Notes: a model not told the origin generated them from the letters alone. A stretch of DNA of 64,000 nucleotides from Gammaproteobacteria bacterium (GCA_021151835.1 JAGKWO010000001.1:346878-410877), one strand, 5' to 3'. Positions 17,445-27,159 are shown, numbered from the stretch's first letter. Program-made: numbers and translations.

Positions 17445-18019
17445 CAGGAAACACGACGACGAGTGCAGTAAATCGAGAACAAACCAATCACCAACAACAA
17501 CGCAATATTAGGCTCCGGCAAACGAATATTCGGTTGGCCAGACCCGAACAAAAACATATTGGATAACCCACCGCCTTTACCACTAACCCGCTCATAACTA
17601 AAAAAGCCCGACGTCTCGCCCGGAGTGATCATCCATGCAAACGCATCCGGATCACCGCCACCCTGGCCGACATGCATGGTAATAATGGCGCGGCCGTAGG
17701 TATCCCAGAACGACTCATCGATAGACCAGGTTCCCGTTACATCCGTGCCCCAGGAATCAGTATCCGCAGAAAATAAATCATTGGTTCCTTCTGCGGTTAG
17801 TTCGCCCTCTTTGATCCAATCGTAATCCGTTGCAAAGAGCGCATTGAGATCATCCGAATCATTCAGATTGATTGAATTTTGCGTTCTGCATTCAATCGCA
17901 TCTCCCAGCGTAGCTACGCGCTGGTTGTAAGGTTCACACGTAATAAGACCCGCGTTAGCGGCAGATGCACATACTGCAACTAATGCACTGACAAGGTTGA
18001 TTTTCCATGAGTTAGACAT
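17441..18019 (-). CDS. PEP-CTERM sorting-domain protein
   Basis: A 192-residue exported protein. It has a signal peptide (residues 1-23, ending ANA), a Ser/Asp/Gly-rich body with no recognised domain, and a C-terminal LPEPNIALLLVIGLFSIYCTRRR, the PEP-hydrophobic-Arg signal recognised by an exosortase. Such proteins are processed at the membrane and often end up in exopolysaccharide or on the surface. It converges on the ArfA-like gene with a four-base overlap. The exosortase itself is not in this window. Confidence 0.85.
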   Translation of the reverse strand: MSNSWKINLVSALVAVCASAANAGLITCEPYNQRVATLGDAIECRTQNSINLNDSDDLNALFATDYDWIKEGELTAEGTNDLFSADTDSWGTDVTGTWSIDESFWDTYGRAIITMHVGQGGGDPDAFAWMITPGETSGFFSYERVSGKGGGLSNMFLFGSGQPNIRLPEPNIALLLVIGLFSIYCTRRRVSC

Positions 18020-18293
18020 AGCTTTTTCTCCTACGCCTGAGTTGACATACGTCCCATCAGGTAAAGCAAAGCTGATGCCGTCGCCAAAATCATCACCAAA
18101 AACAATTGCTTAAAAATAAACATCGCGCTGATTAGGCGTATAAAAACACCAAAATGTCATTTTTTTCGACTTTTTGGCGCCTTAAATTCGTCAAAACCTT
18201 GCCACCCAAAATCATTAATAAGGTGAGTCGGGGGTGCAGACACACGGTCGGCGTGGTAACTTGCGACCTTTCGTCCAGTCAATAATTGCCGTT

Positions 18294-19022
18294 ATGAAAC
18301 CATCCATTTCCTTTGTGTTCTGGCCCGTATTTTTCTTGTGCCAATTGCTGGCGCTTGCGCTGGTTAGCTGGCATTTGCTAGCCCAATTTCATTTTGCCTA
18401 CCCGTTGGGATATAAGTTGTTAGGGCTGGATAAGCACATTGCCGAATACGCGCCCCTTAATCGCAATAAAAAAGATTTTGAATTTACCTCACCGGCAGAG
18501 CATTGGCGTTTGTTTGGCGAGATCACTGATGCGGTACAAGACAGCGGCCGCGGTCTGCAAAATATCAGTTACCCATTACGCAACGGCCAGACAACCGGAT
18601 TGATGCATGAAGCAGAAATTATTCATTTGCAGGATGTGGCCAATTTAATCGACCGGTTTTATCAGGTAGGGCAAACAGGTTTAGCGCTATGGATCGGTTT
18701 GATTGCCTTCGCGCTCTGGAAAAAATGGTTGCCACCTTCCAATAAAAAAGTATTGCTTACTTTTGTTGCCGGTATTGCTGTAGTTGCCATCGTTGTTTTA
18801 GCACTGGGCGCCAAGGATGTTTTTTATTGGTTGCACGTACAAATTTTTCCACCGGGTCATGAATGGTTTTTTTATTATCAGGATTCACTCATGACCACCC
18901 TGATGAAAGCGCCGGATATTTTTGCATTTATCAGTGTATTTTTATTAGTGATTTTAGTTGCGCTCTGGTGCCTTGCCTTACTGCTGTTAAAGCAGGCGAT
19001 TAATCATCGTTTAAAAAAATAG
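18294..19022 (+). CDS. DUF1461 integral membrane protein
   Basis: About 242 residues, with hydrophobic segments near both ends and in the middle (four or five TM helices). It matches the DUF1461 layout, including FHFAYPL near the first helix and PPGHEWFFYYQDSLMTTLMKAPDIF before the last, where the family has an HEWFF-like motif. The function is unknown. A GTG at 18234 would add 20 residues; the ATG at 18294 directly precedes the first membrane helix and is preferred. Confidence 0.75.
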   Translation: MKPSISFVFWPVFFLCQLLALALVSWHLLAQFHFAYPLGYKLLGLDKHIAEYAPLNRNKKDFEFTSPAEHWRLFGEITDAVQDSGRGLQNISYPLRNGQTTGLMHEAEIIHLQDVANLIDRFYQVGQTGLALWIGLIAFALWKKWLPPSNKKVLLTFVAGIAVVAIVVLALGAKDVFYWLHVQIFPPGHEWFFYYQDSLMTTLMKAPDIFAFISVFLLVILVALWCLALLLLKQAINHRLKK

Positions 19023-19195
19023 CTCGCCATTTTTAATTAATAAAAATAACAACCCGTTCTTCTTTCTGCATCGCCACACACACACAAATAACCTGGTGGC
19101 CAGTGTATTCCGCTTTTGATAGAGTCCTGCACCAGCGGGATTCGTCGATTGAATTCCCTTCGTGTTATCACATTCCAATAAAAGAGCTAACAACC

Positions 19196-20371
19196 ATGAA
19201 GATGTATTTCAAACTCTTTGCTGCATTTTTGTTATGCAGCCAACTGCTTGCCTGCAGTACCACCAACAGCACCGCTACTAAAATTACTCCCGCACAAGCA
19301 CCCGGTCAAAATCACGGTTTCACCGGTGCACAGCAATCTGCCGATGAATGGTGGAATATCCCCTACCCGCAATCATTCGATGCAAAAAAACTCGAACGCA
19401 AACAAAGCCTGATTAAAGTGCAAGGCAAAGGTTTTGCAACAGAAGATGGCAAAGCGTTTATTTTTCGCGGTGTGAATATCGCAGACCCCGGCAAATTGTA
19501 TCAACAAGGCCGTTGGAACAAGGCATTGTTTGCAGAAGTTCAGCGCTGGGGGGCCAACACGATTCGCATTCCTATCCATCCATTATCCTGGCGCAAATAC
19601 GGTAACGAGTGGTTCTTTGAACGGCTCGACGAAGCAGTGCTCTGGGCCAATAGCCTGGATATGTATTTGATTGTGGACTGGCACTCCATCGGCAACCTGG
19701 AAGCCGAAATGTACCAACATGTTATGTACGAAACTACACAGAAAGAAACGGCCGATTTCTGGCGTAAAATCGCGTTGCGTTACCGCACAGTTCCCACCAT
19801 CGCAGTGTATGAAATTTTCAATGAGCCAACACACAATTACATCGGCACGGGCGATTTTTCCTTGGGCAAAGCCAGTTGGGAAACCTGGCGTAACCTGCTG
19901 GAAGACAATATCGATTTGATTCGCCTCTACAACAAAAATGCGATCCCCCTAGTTGCCGGTTACAACTGGGCATATGATTTATCGCCTATCGCCACTGCAC
20001 CGGTTCGCCGCGATAATATTGCCTACGCCATTCACCCCTATCCGCAAAAAGCCAAACCGCAAGATCCAACCAAGGCAAATTTTTTTGCGATGTGGGAAAA
20101 AAGCTGGGGCTATGTCGCCGATAAGTATCCGCTGATCGCTACCGAACTGGGGTGGGCGAGGGAAATCGATTACGGGGCGCACGTACCGGTGATTAATAAC
20201 GATGGCACCTACGGCCCCAATATTGTGGAATACATGGCAAAAAAAGGCGTTTCTTACACAGTCTGGGTATTTGACCCGGATTGGTCACCGGTAATGATTA
20301 AAGACTGGAATTTCACACCGTCCGAGCAAGGCGAGTTTTTCAAAAAAGAAATGTTGAAAGCTGCACACTAA
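19196..20371 (+). CDS. GH5-family glycoside hydrolase, lipoprotein
   Basis: A 391-residue lipoprotein: the lipobox LLAC at about residues 18-21 implies anchoring to the outer membrane or cell surface. The catalytic domain has the clan GH-A pattern: RGVNIADPG early, LIVDWHS at beta 3, acid/base Glu in YEIFNEPTHN, and the likely nucleophile in IATELGWA. GH5 enzymes cut beta-1,4 glucans, mannans and related polymers; the subfamily and substrate are not resolved. No CBM is present. The frame to 19103 is longer, but only the ATG at 19196 produces the signal peptide. Confidence 0.88.
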   Translation: MKMYFKLFAAFLLCSQLLACSTTNSTATKITPAQAPGQNHGFTGAQQSADEWWNIPYPQSFDAKKLERKQSLIKVQGKGFATEDGKAFIFRGVNIADPGKLYQQGRWNKALFAEVQRWGANTIRIPIHPLSWRKYGNEWFFERLDEAVLWANSLDMYLIVDWHSIGNLEAEMYQHVMYETTQKETADFWRKIALRYRTVPTIAVYEIFNEPTHNYIGTGDFSLGKASWETWRNLLEDNIDLIRLYNKNAIPLVAGYNWAYDLSPIATAPVRRDNIAYAIHPYPQKAKPQDPTKANFFAMWEKSWGYVADKYPLIATELGWAREIDYGAHVPVINNDGTYGPNIVEYMAKKGVSYTVWVFDPDWSPVMIKDWNFTPSEQGEFFKKEMLKAAH

Positions 20372-20612
20372 CCGGCAATTATCGCTCCGGGCTGCACCTC
20401 ATAGGCCCGGAGTTTTTCAACCGATCCCGCCTCCTTATCCCCTTCACACCCTGCCGGTATCAACACCGGTCTTTCCGGTGCGGAAAAATACCATTTCTAC
20501 ACGAAATTCTATCGCCCCCGATAACAAGTAATCTCAAATGAGATTAGAATGCGCGCGGATTCGAATACCTTTCGTTAGTACCCATCATCAAATTTCGTGG
20601 CAAGGAAATATA

Positions 20613-21497
20613 ATGCGTAAAAATCTTTTTCCCCTGTTGCTGGGCAGTTTGTTCAGCTTGTCGGTCCAGGCCGACGAGAACCTTTTTGGCTATATCAAAG
20701 GTTCTGAAGTATTACCCGATGGCGCCTGGGAGTTTTACCAGGTTGTAACCCAACGGGCCGATAAAGGTGTGGGTAAATACACTGCCTACAATACTGAAAC
20801 CGAACTTGAATACGGCGTTTCTGACCGTTTTACTGTGAAAGGCGAAATCAAGGGCCAGTCTATCGATACCTCCGGCCTGTTGATTGATGGCTATATGCCC
20901 GGGGATGAAAAGTACGGTTTGAAATTTCAAGGCGGAGAAATATCAGGTAAATACAATTTTTTAAGCCCCGCCCTGGATGACTTTGGTTTATCCATGACCG
21001 CCGGCTTGGATTACCTGGTATTGGACCCTCATTCCGGCCGCGACAAAGACACCATCAGCATTGACCTGGAAGTTGAACTGCAAAAATACTTTCTCGAAGG
21101 TCAATTGATTTGGGCAGCAAACTTCGGTACTGAAGCTACACGGGCTACCCGCAAACCTATCGATAATTTACCTGAAGATTTTGAATGGCCCACCGGTATG
21201 GAAGTGGAAATCGAGTTTTGGGCGGGTACGGGTTTAAGCTATCGTTTTGTACCCAATTGGTTCATCGGCGTTGAAACGTTATACGAAACCGAATATGAAA
21301 CCGAAGTCGCGATGGAGCGCAACTCGTTATTCGCTGGCCCAACTTTGCATTATGGTGGTGAAGATTATTGGTTCACCCTCACTTATTTTGACCAGGTGCG
21401 CGGCGGCGGCGAAACGTTTGAAGGACAACCGAGCGGATTGCATTTGATCGAAAAAACCGAGCAGGAAATTCGTTTTAAAGTGGGTTTGAATTTTTAA
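20613..21497 (+). CDS. Outer-membrane beta-barrel-like protein (DUF6662-like)
   Basis: A 294-residue protein with a signal peptide (LLLGSLFSLSVQA) and an alternating-hydrophobicity, aromatic-rich body ending in FKVGLNF, typical of a beta-barrel terminal strand. AAGGAA precedes the ATG at 20613; the upstream extension to 20538 is not coding-like. It resembles the DUF6662 group. It is followed by FMN-binding and ApbE genes, so it may be the outer-membrane part of an electron-transfer or flavin-linked system; the role is inferred. Confidence 0.7.
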   Translation: MRKNLFPLLLGSLFSLSVQADENLFGYIKGSEVLPDGAWEFYQVVTQRADKGVGKYTAYNTETELEYGVSDRFTVKGEIKGQSIDTSGLLIDGYMPGDEKYGLKFQGGEISGKYNFLSPALDDFGLSMTAGLDYLVLDPHSGRDKDTISIDLEVELQKYFLEGQLIWAANFGTEATRATRKPIDNLPEDFEWPTGMEVEIEFWAGTGLSYRFVPNWFIGVETLYETEYETEVAMERNSLFAGPTLHYGGEDYWFTLTYFDQVRGGGETFEGQPSGLHLIEKTEQEIRFKVGLNF

Positions 21498-21575
21498 TTT
21501 CTGCTACTCATTGCACAGATCAAATTTCAGCAATCAATACACCCGGCGATGTCGGGTGTTTACGAGCACAATGAT

Positions 21576-22130
21576 ATGCGTAACATTCCCGGATTTATCG
21601 CCCTGCCCTTTGCGTTCATCGCCCCTGCGATGGTTGTGAGTAACGCCCACGCTGAAGATTACCTAACCATCGCCCAAGCACAAAAATTATTATTTCCCGA
21701 TGCTAAAATTTTTTTAGATGCCGCCATTCATCTAACCGATGAACAGCGCGACCACATTAAAAAAATTGCCGGCGTGCGCCAACGTACCGAAGTGCAGCAA
21801 AACTGGCGTGCTGAGCAAGATGGGAAATTACTGGGTTATTTTCTGGTTGATGAAGTCATCGGCAAACATGAGTTTATTACTTACGCTACCGCGATTTCCC
21901 CCGATGGCAAAGTAATCGGTATCGAAATATTAAGCTATCGCGAAACTCACGGTGGGCAAATTCGCAAGCCGGAATGGCGAGCCAACTTTAACGGCAAAAC
22001 CCTGGATGACCAGTTCAAGCTCAATAAGGATATTCCCAATATTAGCGGCGCAACACTGTCATGCCGCAACGTTACTGATGGTGTAAAACGTTTGCTTGCG
22101 ATACATAAAATTGCGCTCGGCCAATCATAA
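21576..22130 (+). CDS. Exported FMN-binding-domain protein (ApbE substrate)
   Basis: A 184-residue exported protein (signal peptide to about residue 26, SNAHA). The FMN-binding domain contains the flavinylation motif NISGATLSCRNVTDGVKR, where ApbE attaches FMN to the Thr/Ser of S-G-A-T. It resembles the RnfG/NqrC/NosR FMN domain. The frame starts at 21549, but that ATG lies in the ACACCCG/CGGGTGT hairpin and has no Shine-Dalgarno; the ATG at 21576 is chosen. ApbE follows three bases after the stop. Confidence 0.85.
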   Translation: MRNIPGFIALPFAFIAPAMVVSNAHAEDYLTIAQAQKLLFPDAKIFLDAAIHLTDEQRDHIKKIAGVRQRTEVQQNWRAEQDGKLLGYFLVDEVIGKHEFITYATAISPDGKVIGIEILSYRETHGGQIRKPEWRANFNGKTLDDQFKLNKDIPNISGATLSCRNVTDGVKRLLAIHKIALGQS

Positions 22131-22133
22131 TTT

Positions 22134-22973
22134 ATGATCAAACGTTTGCGACCACTGCTCGGCACTTTTGTCGAAATCGTTATCGCCGACCCGGGCTGCC
22201 TGCCGGAATCCCAAATACAACAGGCGATTAATGCTGCGTTTTCCGGCATCGAAAAAATTCAGCAACAACTCAGTTTTCATCATTCCGATAGCGATTTAAC
22301 ACGGTTGAATTGCGCAAACGGAAAGCGCGTTACATTCAACTCGCCTGGAATTTATTGCCTGAAGCTGGCACGCGCCCTGATGCGCATTAACACTGCATTT
22401 AATTGCACACTTGGCAAAGCGATGGTTGACCACCAGGCGTTACCTGCACCGGCAACCACAGCATCGGCAGTAGAAGACATTGGCACCTGGGACGATATAG
22501 ACATTCATCAACACCAGGTGCGTTTGCGTCGCCCGTTATGGATTACGCTGGATGGTATTGCCAAAGGTTTTGCTATTGATCAGGGTATTAAAATCTTGCG
22601 GCGATCCGGTATTGCTGCAGCCTGGATCAACGCCGGTGGCGATATTCGCGTGTATGGTTCAGTGATTATGCCAGTCAGCATCCGCGATCATCAGGGCCGG
22701 GACCATCCCATGGGGGGTTTACAAAATGCAGCTATCGCAACCTCAACCAGTCATTACACTACAGATTGCCCGGGTTTATTACTTAACCCCGGTACACTAA
22801 TCGCGGGCCCCCAAAAACCTGCACCAACCTTGATTCCTTCCGGCACCTGGACAGTGATAGCAAAGAGCGCATGGCGTGCGGATGCGTTGACTAAAGTTGC
22901 GGCAAATACTCCTGCCGGGGAACGCCAGGAAACGATAAGGAAATTGGGAGGCAATTGGATTGCGCTGGATTAG
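22134..22973 (+). CDS. apbE: FAD:protein FMN transferase
   Basis: A 279-residue ApbE-family enzyme that transfers FMN from FAD to Thr/Ser of exported flavoproteins. Seen: RPLLGTFVEI at the N-terminus, LTRLN, DGIAKGFAIDQGI, the AWINAGGDIRVYG motif of the FAD/Mg site, and the C-terminal DALTKVAAN with its Asp. No lipobox is seen, so localisation is unclear. It directly follows its probable substrate gene, which strongly supports the pairing. Confidence 0.92.
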   Translation: MIKRLRPLLGTFVEIVIADPGCLPESQIQQAINAAFSGIEKIQQQLSFHHSDSDLTRLNCANGKRVTFNSPGIYCLKLARALMRINTAFNCTLGKAMVDHQALPAPATTASAVEDIGTWDDIDIHQHQVRLRRPLWITLDGIAKGFAIDQGIKILRRSGIAAAWINAGGDIRVYGSVIMPVSIRDHQGRDHPMGGLQNAAIATSTSHYTTDCPGLLLNPGTLIAGPQKPAPTLIPSGTWTVIAKSAWRADALTKVAANTPAGERQETIRKLGGNWIALD

Positions 22974-23063
22974 TTAGCGCAATTTGATAACAGGCTCTAT
23001 ATTTTCGCGTCCGGCCGGTTAAAATGGCGCACCGCTTTAAGCCTTACTCAATAGCCCGGCTCA

Positions 23064-23501
23064 ATGAAAAAATCACGCATCGGTATCTGGATTATCCTGT
23101 TGGCAACAGCTATCACCGGCGTTGCGTTATTTTGGCTGGCACCAGCCAGTGAAGACGACTTCCCACACCCGCTTAACGGCTTGTTTCGTGAACTGCACGG
23201 TGCCAGCGCCATGCTCGCGGTATTCATGTTCGGTTATTTATTTGCTGACCATGTGCAAAAAAAATTACACAAAAAAAAGCATCACTGGGATGGTTATTTA
23301 CATTTGGTATTGTGGTCATTGCTGGTCATTAGCGGCCTGCTGCTGTATTACCCGCAAGACAGTTTGCAATTATTGAATGTAAACAGCGTGCATTGGTATT
23401 TAGGCCTTGGACTGTGCGCGCTGTTTCCACTGCATTTCTGGCGAAAAGCCATTATCAAATACAGCCAGCGCACGAACTCCCATAAATCCCGATTGCCCTG
23501 A
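23064..23501 (+). CDS. Four-helix membrane protein, possible cytochrome b
   Basis: A 145-residue protein with four hydrophobic helices and well-placed histidines: ELHGASAML, HHWDGYLH, VHWYLGL and PLHFWRK. The pattern fits a small di-heme b-type cytochrome or DUF4405-like module, though heme binding is not proven. Its place after FMN-binding and apbE genes suggests it hands electrons from the inner membrane to the flavinylated domain. Confidence 0.65.
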   Translation: MKKSRIGIWIILLATAITGVALFWLAPASEDDFPHPLNGLFRELHGASAMLAVFMFGYLFADHVQKKLHKKKHHWDGYLHLVLWSLLVISGLLLYYPQDSLQLLNVNSVHWYLGLGLCALFPLHFWRKAIIKYSQRTNSHKSRLP

Positions 23502-23512
23502 TCGCAAAAATT

Positions 23513-23965
23513 TTACAGCACCAACCGCTTTATCACCGCTGTTGCATATTTATCCAGATTCTGTTCATTGGCCACCGATACAAATTCGCGAATTTGTTCA
23601 TAATGCTCAACCGTATCGAATAATTGTTGCCAATGGACCACAGTTGCTTCGCCCAGGTTTTCAAATTCCAGCGTTAAAATAAAATGATGGCCGGTTAGAT
23701 GTTCAATCACAATCCGTTTATTTTCACTCACCTCTAAAAAACGGCTTTCATTTTCATAATCCGTGCCATCAGGTCCATGCATAGTGTGGCGCCACTGCCC
23801 ACCGGCGCGAAAATCGAAGTTATGAAAAGTATTGGTAAAGCCCACCGGCCCCCACCATTGCGCCAGACTTTCTGCATCGCGAAATGCAGCGAATACGTGT
23901 GCAACCGGTGCGTCAATACGCCGGCTTTTTACATCGGCACGCAATTGTTCCGTTTCTCCAGTCAT
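23513..23965 (-). CDS. SRPBCC/AHSA1-domain protein
   Basis: A 150-residue START-like protein with RRIDAPVAHVFAAFRDAESLAQWWGPVGF and later GGQWRHTMHGPDG, typical of Activator of Hsp90 ATPase homolog 1-like proteins. Members bind small hydrophobic ligands; no specific role is known. It lies 22 bases after a VOC-family gene on the same strand, a common pairing. Confidence 0.85.
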   Translation of the reverse strand: MTGETEQLRADVKSRRIDAPVAHVFAAFRDAESLAQWWGPVGFTNTFHNFDFRAGGQWRHTMHGPDGTDYENESRFLEVSENKRIVIEHLTGHHFILTLEFENLGEATVVHWQQLFDTVEHYEQIREFVSVANEQNLDKYATAVIKRLVL

Positions 23966-23987
23966 GAGGAAACTCCCCTTTATCTAT

Positions 23988-24488
23988 TCAACAGGTCCGT
24001 TCATTCAGCTTATCAACAACCAAACGATTTTGTTCGTCAAAAACCCAGACTTCTTCGTAATCCACTTCAAACAAATGGCCATCCGGGTCTTTAAAATACC
24101 CTGCAATTCCCCAGGGCGTACGCGTTGCCGGTTTTACCAAAGTGCCGCCCGCTTCTACGGCTTTGGCGAGAATCGCTGGTACTTCTTGCGGTGTTTTTGC
24201 CAAATATACAAAACCCACGCCATTAAAACCGGCGGGTTCGGTGGTGTCTGCCAGGGAATCGGCAGCCAATCCTGCGCGCGATAATAAACACAACGCGTAA
24301 CCACCCAAATCAAATTTCACAAATTCATCGTGGCCGGTGGGTGATTTTTTCCATCCCAGGGCTTCGTAAAATTTTTTGGATTGCGCAATATCATTCACCC
24401 CCAACAAAATAAGGTGCATACGTTGGCTGGGTGAAATAGCCGGAAATTCGGCGGTAGAAAATTGATGTCCATTAGCGTTATCTAACAT
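23988..24488 (-). CDS. VOC-family (glyoxalase/bleomycin-resistance fold) protein
   Basis: A 166-residue protein with two beta-alpha-beta-beta-beta repeats. MHLILLGVNDIAQSKKFYEALGW opens the domain, and WGIAGYFKDPDGHLFEVDY closes it with the conserved Glu. The specific activity is not predictable. It forms a two-gene unit with the downstream SRPBCC gene. Confidence 0.85.
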   Translation of the reverse strand: MLDNANGHQFSTAEFPAISPSQRMHLILLGVNDIAQSKKFYEALGWKKSPTGHDEFVKFDLGGYALCLLSRAGLAADSLADTTEPAGFNGVGFVYLAKTPQEVPAILAKAVEAGGTLVKPATRTPWGIAGYFKDPDGHLFEVDYEEVWVFDEQNRLVVDKLNERTC

Positions 24489-24785
24489 AGTTGTACTCTT
24501 TGTGTGGCCAAGTTTTGTGTGGTCAGGTTTTGATTATTATGATTTTCACAGTGTGGATTAAGGAGTTGCCAACACTTGTCAGTACACCGACGCGGTGTGA
24601 TGAAAATCGCAAACGAAATGTAACTTCAGCAACATGCCCTGTCGAATAAATTGACGCCGAAAACAACCAACTTTTGCAAACCCATGAAAATTCGATCAAA
24701 TTTATTTGGTCCATTTTTTGCTCCGCTAACATCAGCGGGTTTCCGCTATACGGACTCATTCTTAATAAATCAACTGGAGATGTTC

Positions 24786-25448
24786 ATGAAATCCATCAGA
24801 AACTTATTGGGTTTAGCGGCCCTGGCGCTACTGCCCCTTCAGGCCAGCGCCACGATTATTATTGATAACTCAACCGCTGGCCTCTACAACAATTTGGGCG
24901 ATCTTGCTGCTATTGATGGCCCCGGCGGTTTTCTCCTCGGCGCGAATGTCAGTGAAGGTGACCCCAGCTATCAATTGGCTAGCGATCCAAACATTCCATT
25001 CACCGCCGCGTTTGGCACTAACTGGCTGGCCGGAAATTATTCCGGTGGTACCTGGTCAGCAGGTCCGGTTGCGATCCCGTCGGCCTGGGCAGTCAACAGC
25101 GAAGCGGCGATTGTGTATGACTTCAGTCTGGCAACTGCATCCAGCCTGCATATTGATGTCGGTGTAGATAATGGTTTGCTGGTGTGGTTAAACGGCAATT
25201 TCTTGTTTGGTGCGACTGCCAGCGGCGGAGCCAACATCAACGAATACGATATTGACGTTGCATCACTGGGTGCAGGTTCACATTCCTTGCAAATCCTGCT
25301 CGCCGATCACGGTGGTGCTACCGGATATGCAATTGCCGTTGATGCAAATGCATTGCCGGTATCGGTACCCGAGCCAACCGGTTTGCTGTTACTGGCCAGT
25401 TCCCTGTTCGGTCTGGGATTGGTTCGTTACCGCAAAAAGTGCTCATAA
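24786..25448 (+). CDS. PEP-CTERM sorting-domain protein
   Basis: A 220-residue exported protein. The signal peptide is residues 1-21 (LPLQASA), a beta-rich body with VGVDNGLLVWLNGNFL follows, and the C-terminal sorting signal is VPEPTGLLLLASSLFGLGLVRYRKK. The start is set by CTGGAG six bases before the ATG at 24786; the longer frame from 24651 is not signal-like. It is the second exosortase substrate in the window. Confidence 0.88.
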   Translation: MKSIRNLLGLAALALLPLQASATIIIDNSTAGLYNNLGDLAAIDGPGGFLLGANVSEGDPSYQLASDPNIPFTAAFGTNWLAGNYSGGTWSAGPVAIPSAWAVNSEAAIVYDFSLATASSLHIDVGVDNGLLVWLNGNFLFGATASGGANINEYDIDVASLGAGSHSLQILLADHGGATGYAIAVDANALPVSVPEPTGLLLLASSLFGLGLVRYRKKCS

Positions 25449-25470
25449 AAAAATAAGCGCTTTTAAATAA

Positions 25471-25507
25471 CAAAAGCAATGCAGATAACACTGCATTGCT
25501 TTTTTTT
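25471..25507. terminator. Bidirectional terminator between PEP-CTERM and GH45 genes
   Basis: AAAAGCAATGCAG and CTGCATTGCTTTT form a 13-bp stem with an eight-base T-run on the plus strand and TTTTG on the minus strand. Confidence 0.9.
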
Positions 25508-25527
25508 CAGCGCAACAAATTATTTTT

Positions 25528-27159
25528 TTAATTACAAGTCGTTTTAATATCGTTCAGCGGCCCGCGGTTCATTCCCGAACGGGATGTTAACTCTGCCGGG
25601 CAAGCAACTTCCTTGTATTTCAATGCCGGATTGTCTGCGGCTTCAAACCAGTTGGCGTACCAGGTGCAGGCTTGTTGCAACTCGGTTAATCCACGCGAAC
25701 CAAACACACTATTGCAGCGGTTGGTCAAACAACTTTTGTATTGCGCCAGACTCGCGTTGTAACCCAACTCCTGTTTACAAGCGGCGAGGAAACCACCGTA
25801 CTGCGCACCCAATTCAGAATTGGCAACACCCCACTGCGCAGAGCACGCATTGAACGCACCTACGCCGCCACCGGGAACCAGAATATCGAATTGGCCACCA
25901 CCCACGTCGTAACCGATATTCGTTGCCTGGACAATCATCACTTTTCCGGCGAGCGCTGACGAACCCGGATCACCCGGTGAGTTGTGGGATTGCCCCGTGA
26001 ATTCCAATTGATAACAACGGCCGCACACATCGCCACTCGCCGTAGCCGCATAGCCGTAAGCTAATTTATCGCTCACCGCAAATGGTGCCATGCCCCAACA
26101 CATGTGCGCACTGCCACCGCCATTACCACATGCACTGCCCGCATTCACATCGGTTAAACGCGAATTGTTGCTGCCACATGCCGGTAGCGGATTAACAACG
26201 GAAGGCACATTGGCGGTCCAACTGCAATGTGCTTTGCAACAATCCCAATAACGCGTTGCGTAGCCGTTACAGGTCGCGCCCAAAACGATGCTGCTGGTAG
26301 AAGAATTACTCACCGATGAACGCATCGAAGAGCTGGACGATGACACAACCACCACACTGCTTGATGAGCTACGACTCGCTACCACTACGCTGGATGAACC
26401 CCCGGAATTCACTATTCCGTACGGCGCCGGTTGCGCGCTACAGGTTGAGCGGGCCACACAACTTTTTCCATTTTCGTAACCCCAACCGCTGGTCGTATTG
26501 GCGCACAATGGCGTAACAGTTCCATACCAGTTACACGCTTGCCCGCCAGTTGTTATCGAACTGGATGATGATGACCGCACAGACGATGAAGGGATGCTGG
26601 ACGATATCCGCGATGAAGAAACCGGAATTACCGAAGAGCCGGGACGCGACGAACTTGAAATCGCTACGCTTGATGCTGCAACACTGGAAGTGACCACTGT
26701 ATTGCAGACCGCACCGGTAATCGCCGGCACTTGCGCCTTGCTCGCGCCATTGTTGCCCTGGATACCAAATTCAATACTTGAATTAACCGCGATATTGCCG
26801 TTCCAGTTTAACGGTGTCGCGGTGTAGGGATTGGAACCGGACAGCGTTGCGTTCCAGCTGCTGGTTACCCGCGAGCCATCGCTATAATTCCAACCGATAT
26901 TCCAGCCGGAAATGGCATTGGTGCCATTATTGGTGATACGAATTGTTGCGGTAAACCCGCTGCCCCAATCATTCGCAATAATATATTCACATTTTGCAGC
27001 CTGTGCGTGACCGGTTTGCATTACAGCTAACAGCAAGGTCGCACTAACCATACTTTTTTTTATGGACGATGTTTTTGAGGTCAACGTTGTTAAAGAAAAA
27101 TTTTTGATGGCCATTTTTTTTAACACAGCCGTTTTTTCCAAAGCCGAGAGTAGTTTCAT
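25528..27159 (-). CDS. cel45A: Modular endoglucanase CBM2-CBM10-GH45
   Basis: A 543-residue secreted cellulase. In order: signal peptide (ends about residue 55, AQA), CBM2 (AKCEYIIANDWGSGFTATI, WNYSDG, WNGNI), poly-Ser linker, CBM10 (ACNWYGTVTPLC, GWGYENGKSC), second poly-Ser linker, GH45 domain. The catalytic core shows TRYWDCCKAHCSW (general base/acid Asp region) and GGGQFDILVPGGGVG with the second Asp. The architecture matches endoglucanase Cel45A/EGB of Cellvibrio japonicus. GGAGG lies just before the ATG at 27159; an upstream in-frame start at 27189 is less likely. Confidence 0.93.
   Translation of the reverse strand: MKLLSALEKTAVLKKMAIKNFSLTTLTSKTSSIKKSMVSATLLLAVMQTGHAQAAKCEYIIANDWGSGFTATIRITNNGTNAISGWNIGWNYSDGSRVTSSWNATLSGSNPYTATPLNWNGNIAVNSSIEFGIQGNNGASKAQVPAITGAVCNTVVTSSVAASSVAISSSSRPGSSVIPVSSSRISSSIPSSSVRSSSSSSITTGGQACNWYGTVTPLCANTTSGWGYENGKSCVARSTCSAQPAPYGIVNSGGSSSVVVASRSSSSSVVVVSSSSSSMRSSVSNSSTSSIVLGATCNGYATRYWDCCKAHCSWTANVPSVVNPLPACGSNNSRLTDVNAGSACGNGGGSAHMCWGMAPFAVSDKLAYGYAATASGDVCGRCYQLEFTGQSHNSPGDPGSSALAGKVMIVQATNIGYDVGGGQFDILVPGGGVGAFNACSAQWGVANSELGAQYGGFLAACKQELGYNASLAQYKSCLTNRCNSVFGSRGLTELQQACTWYANWFEAADNPALKYKEVACPAELTSRSGMNRGPLNDIKTTCN

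Noticed and set aside
26280..26830. Long plus-strand ORFs opposite the GH45 gene
   Set aside because: Shadows of the poly-Ser linker codons, giving Asp/Glu/Leu-rich low-complexity translations.
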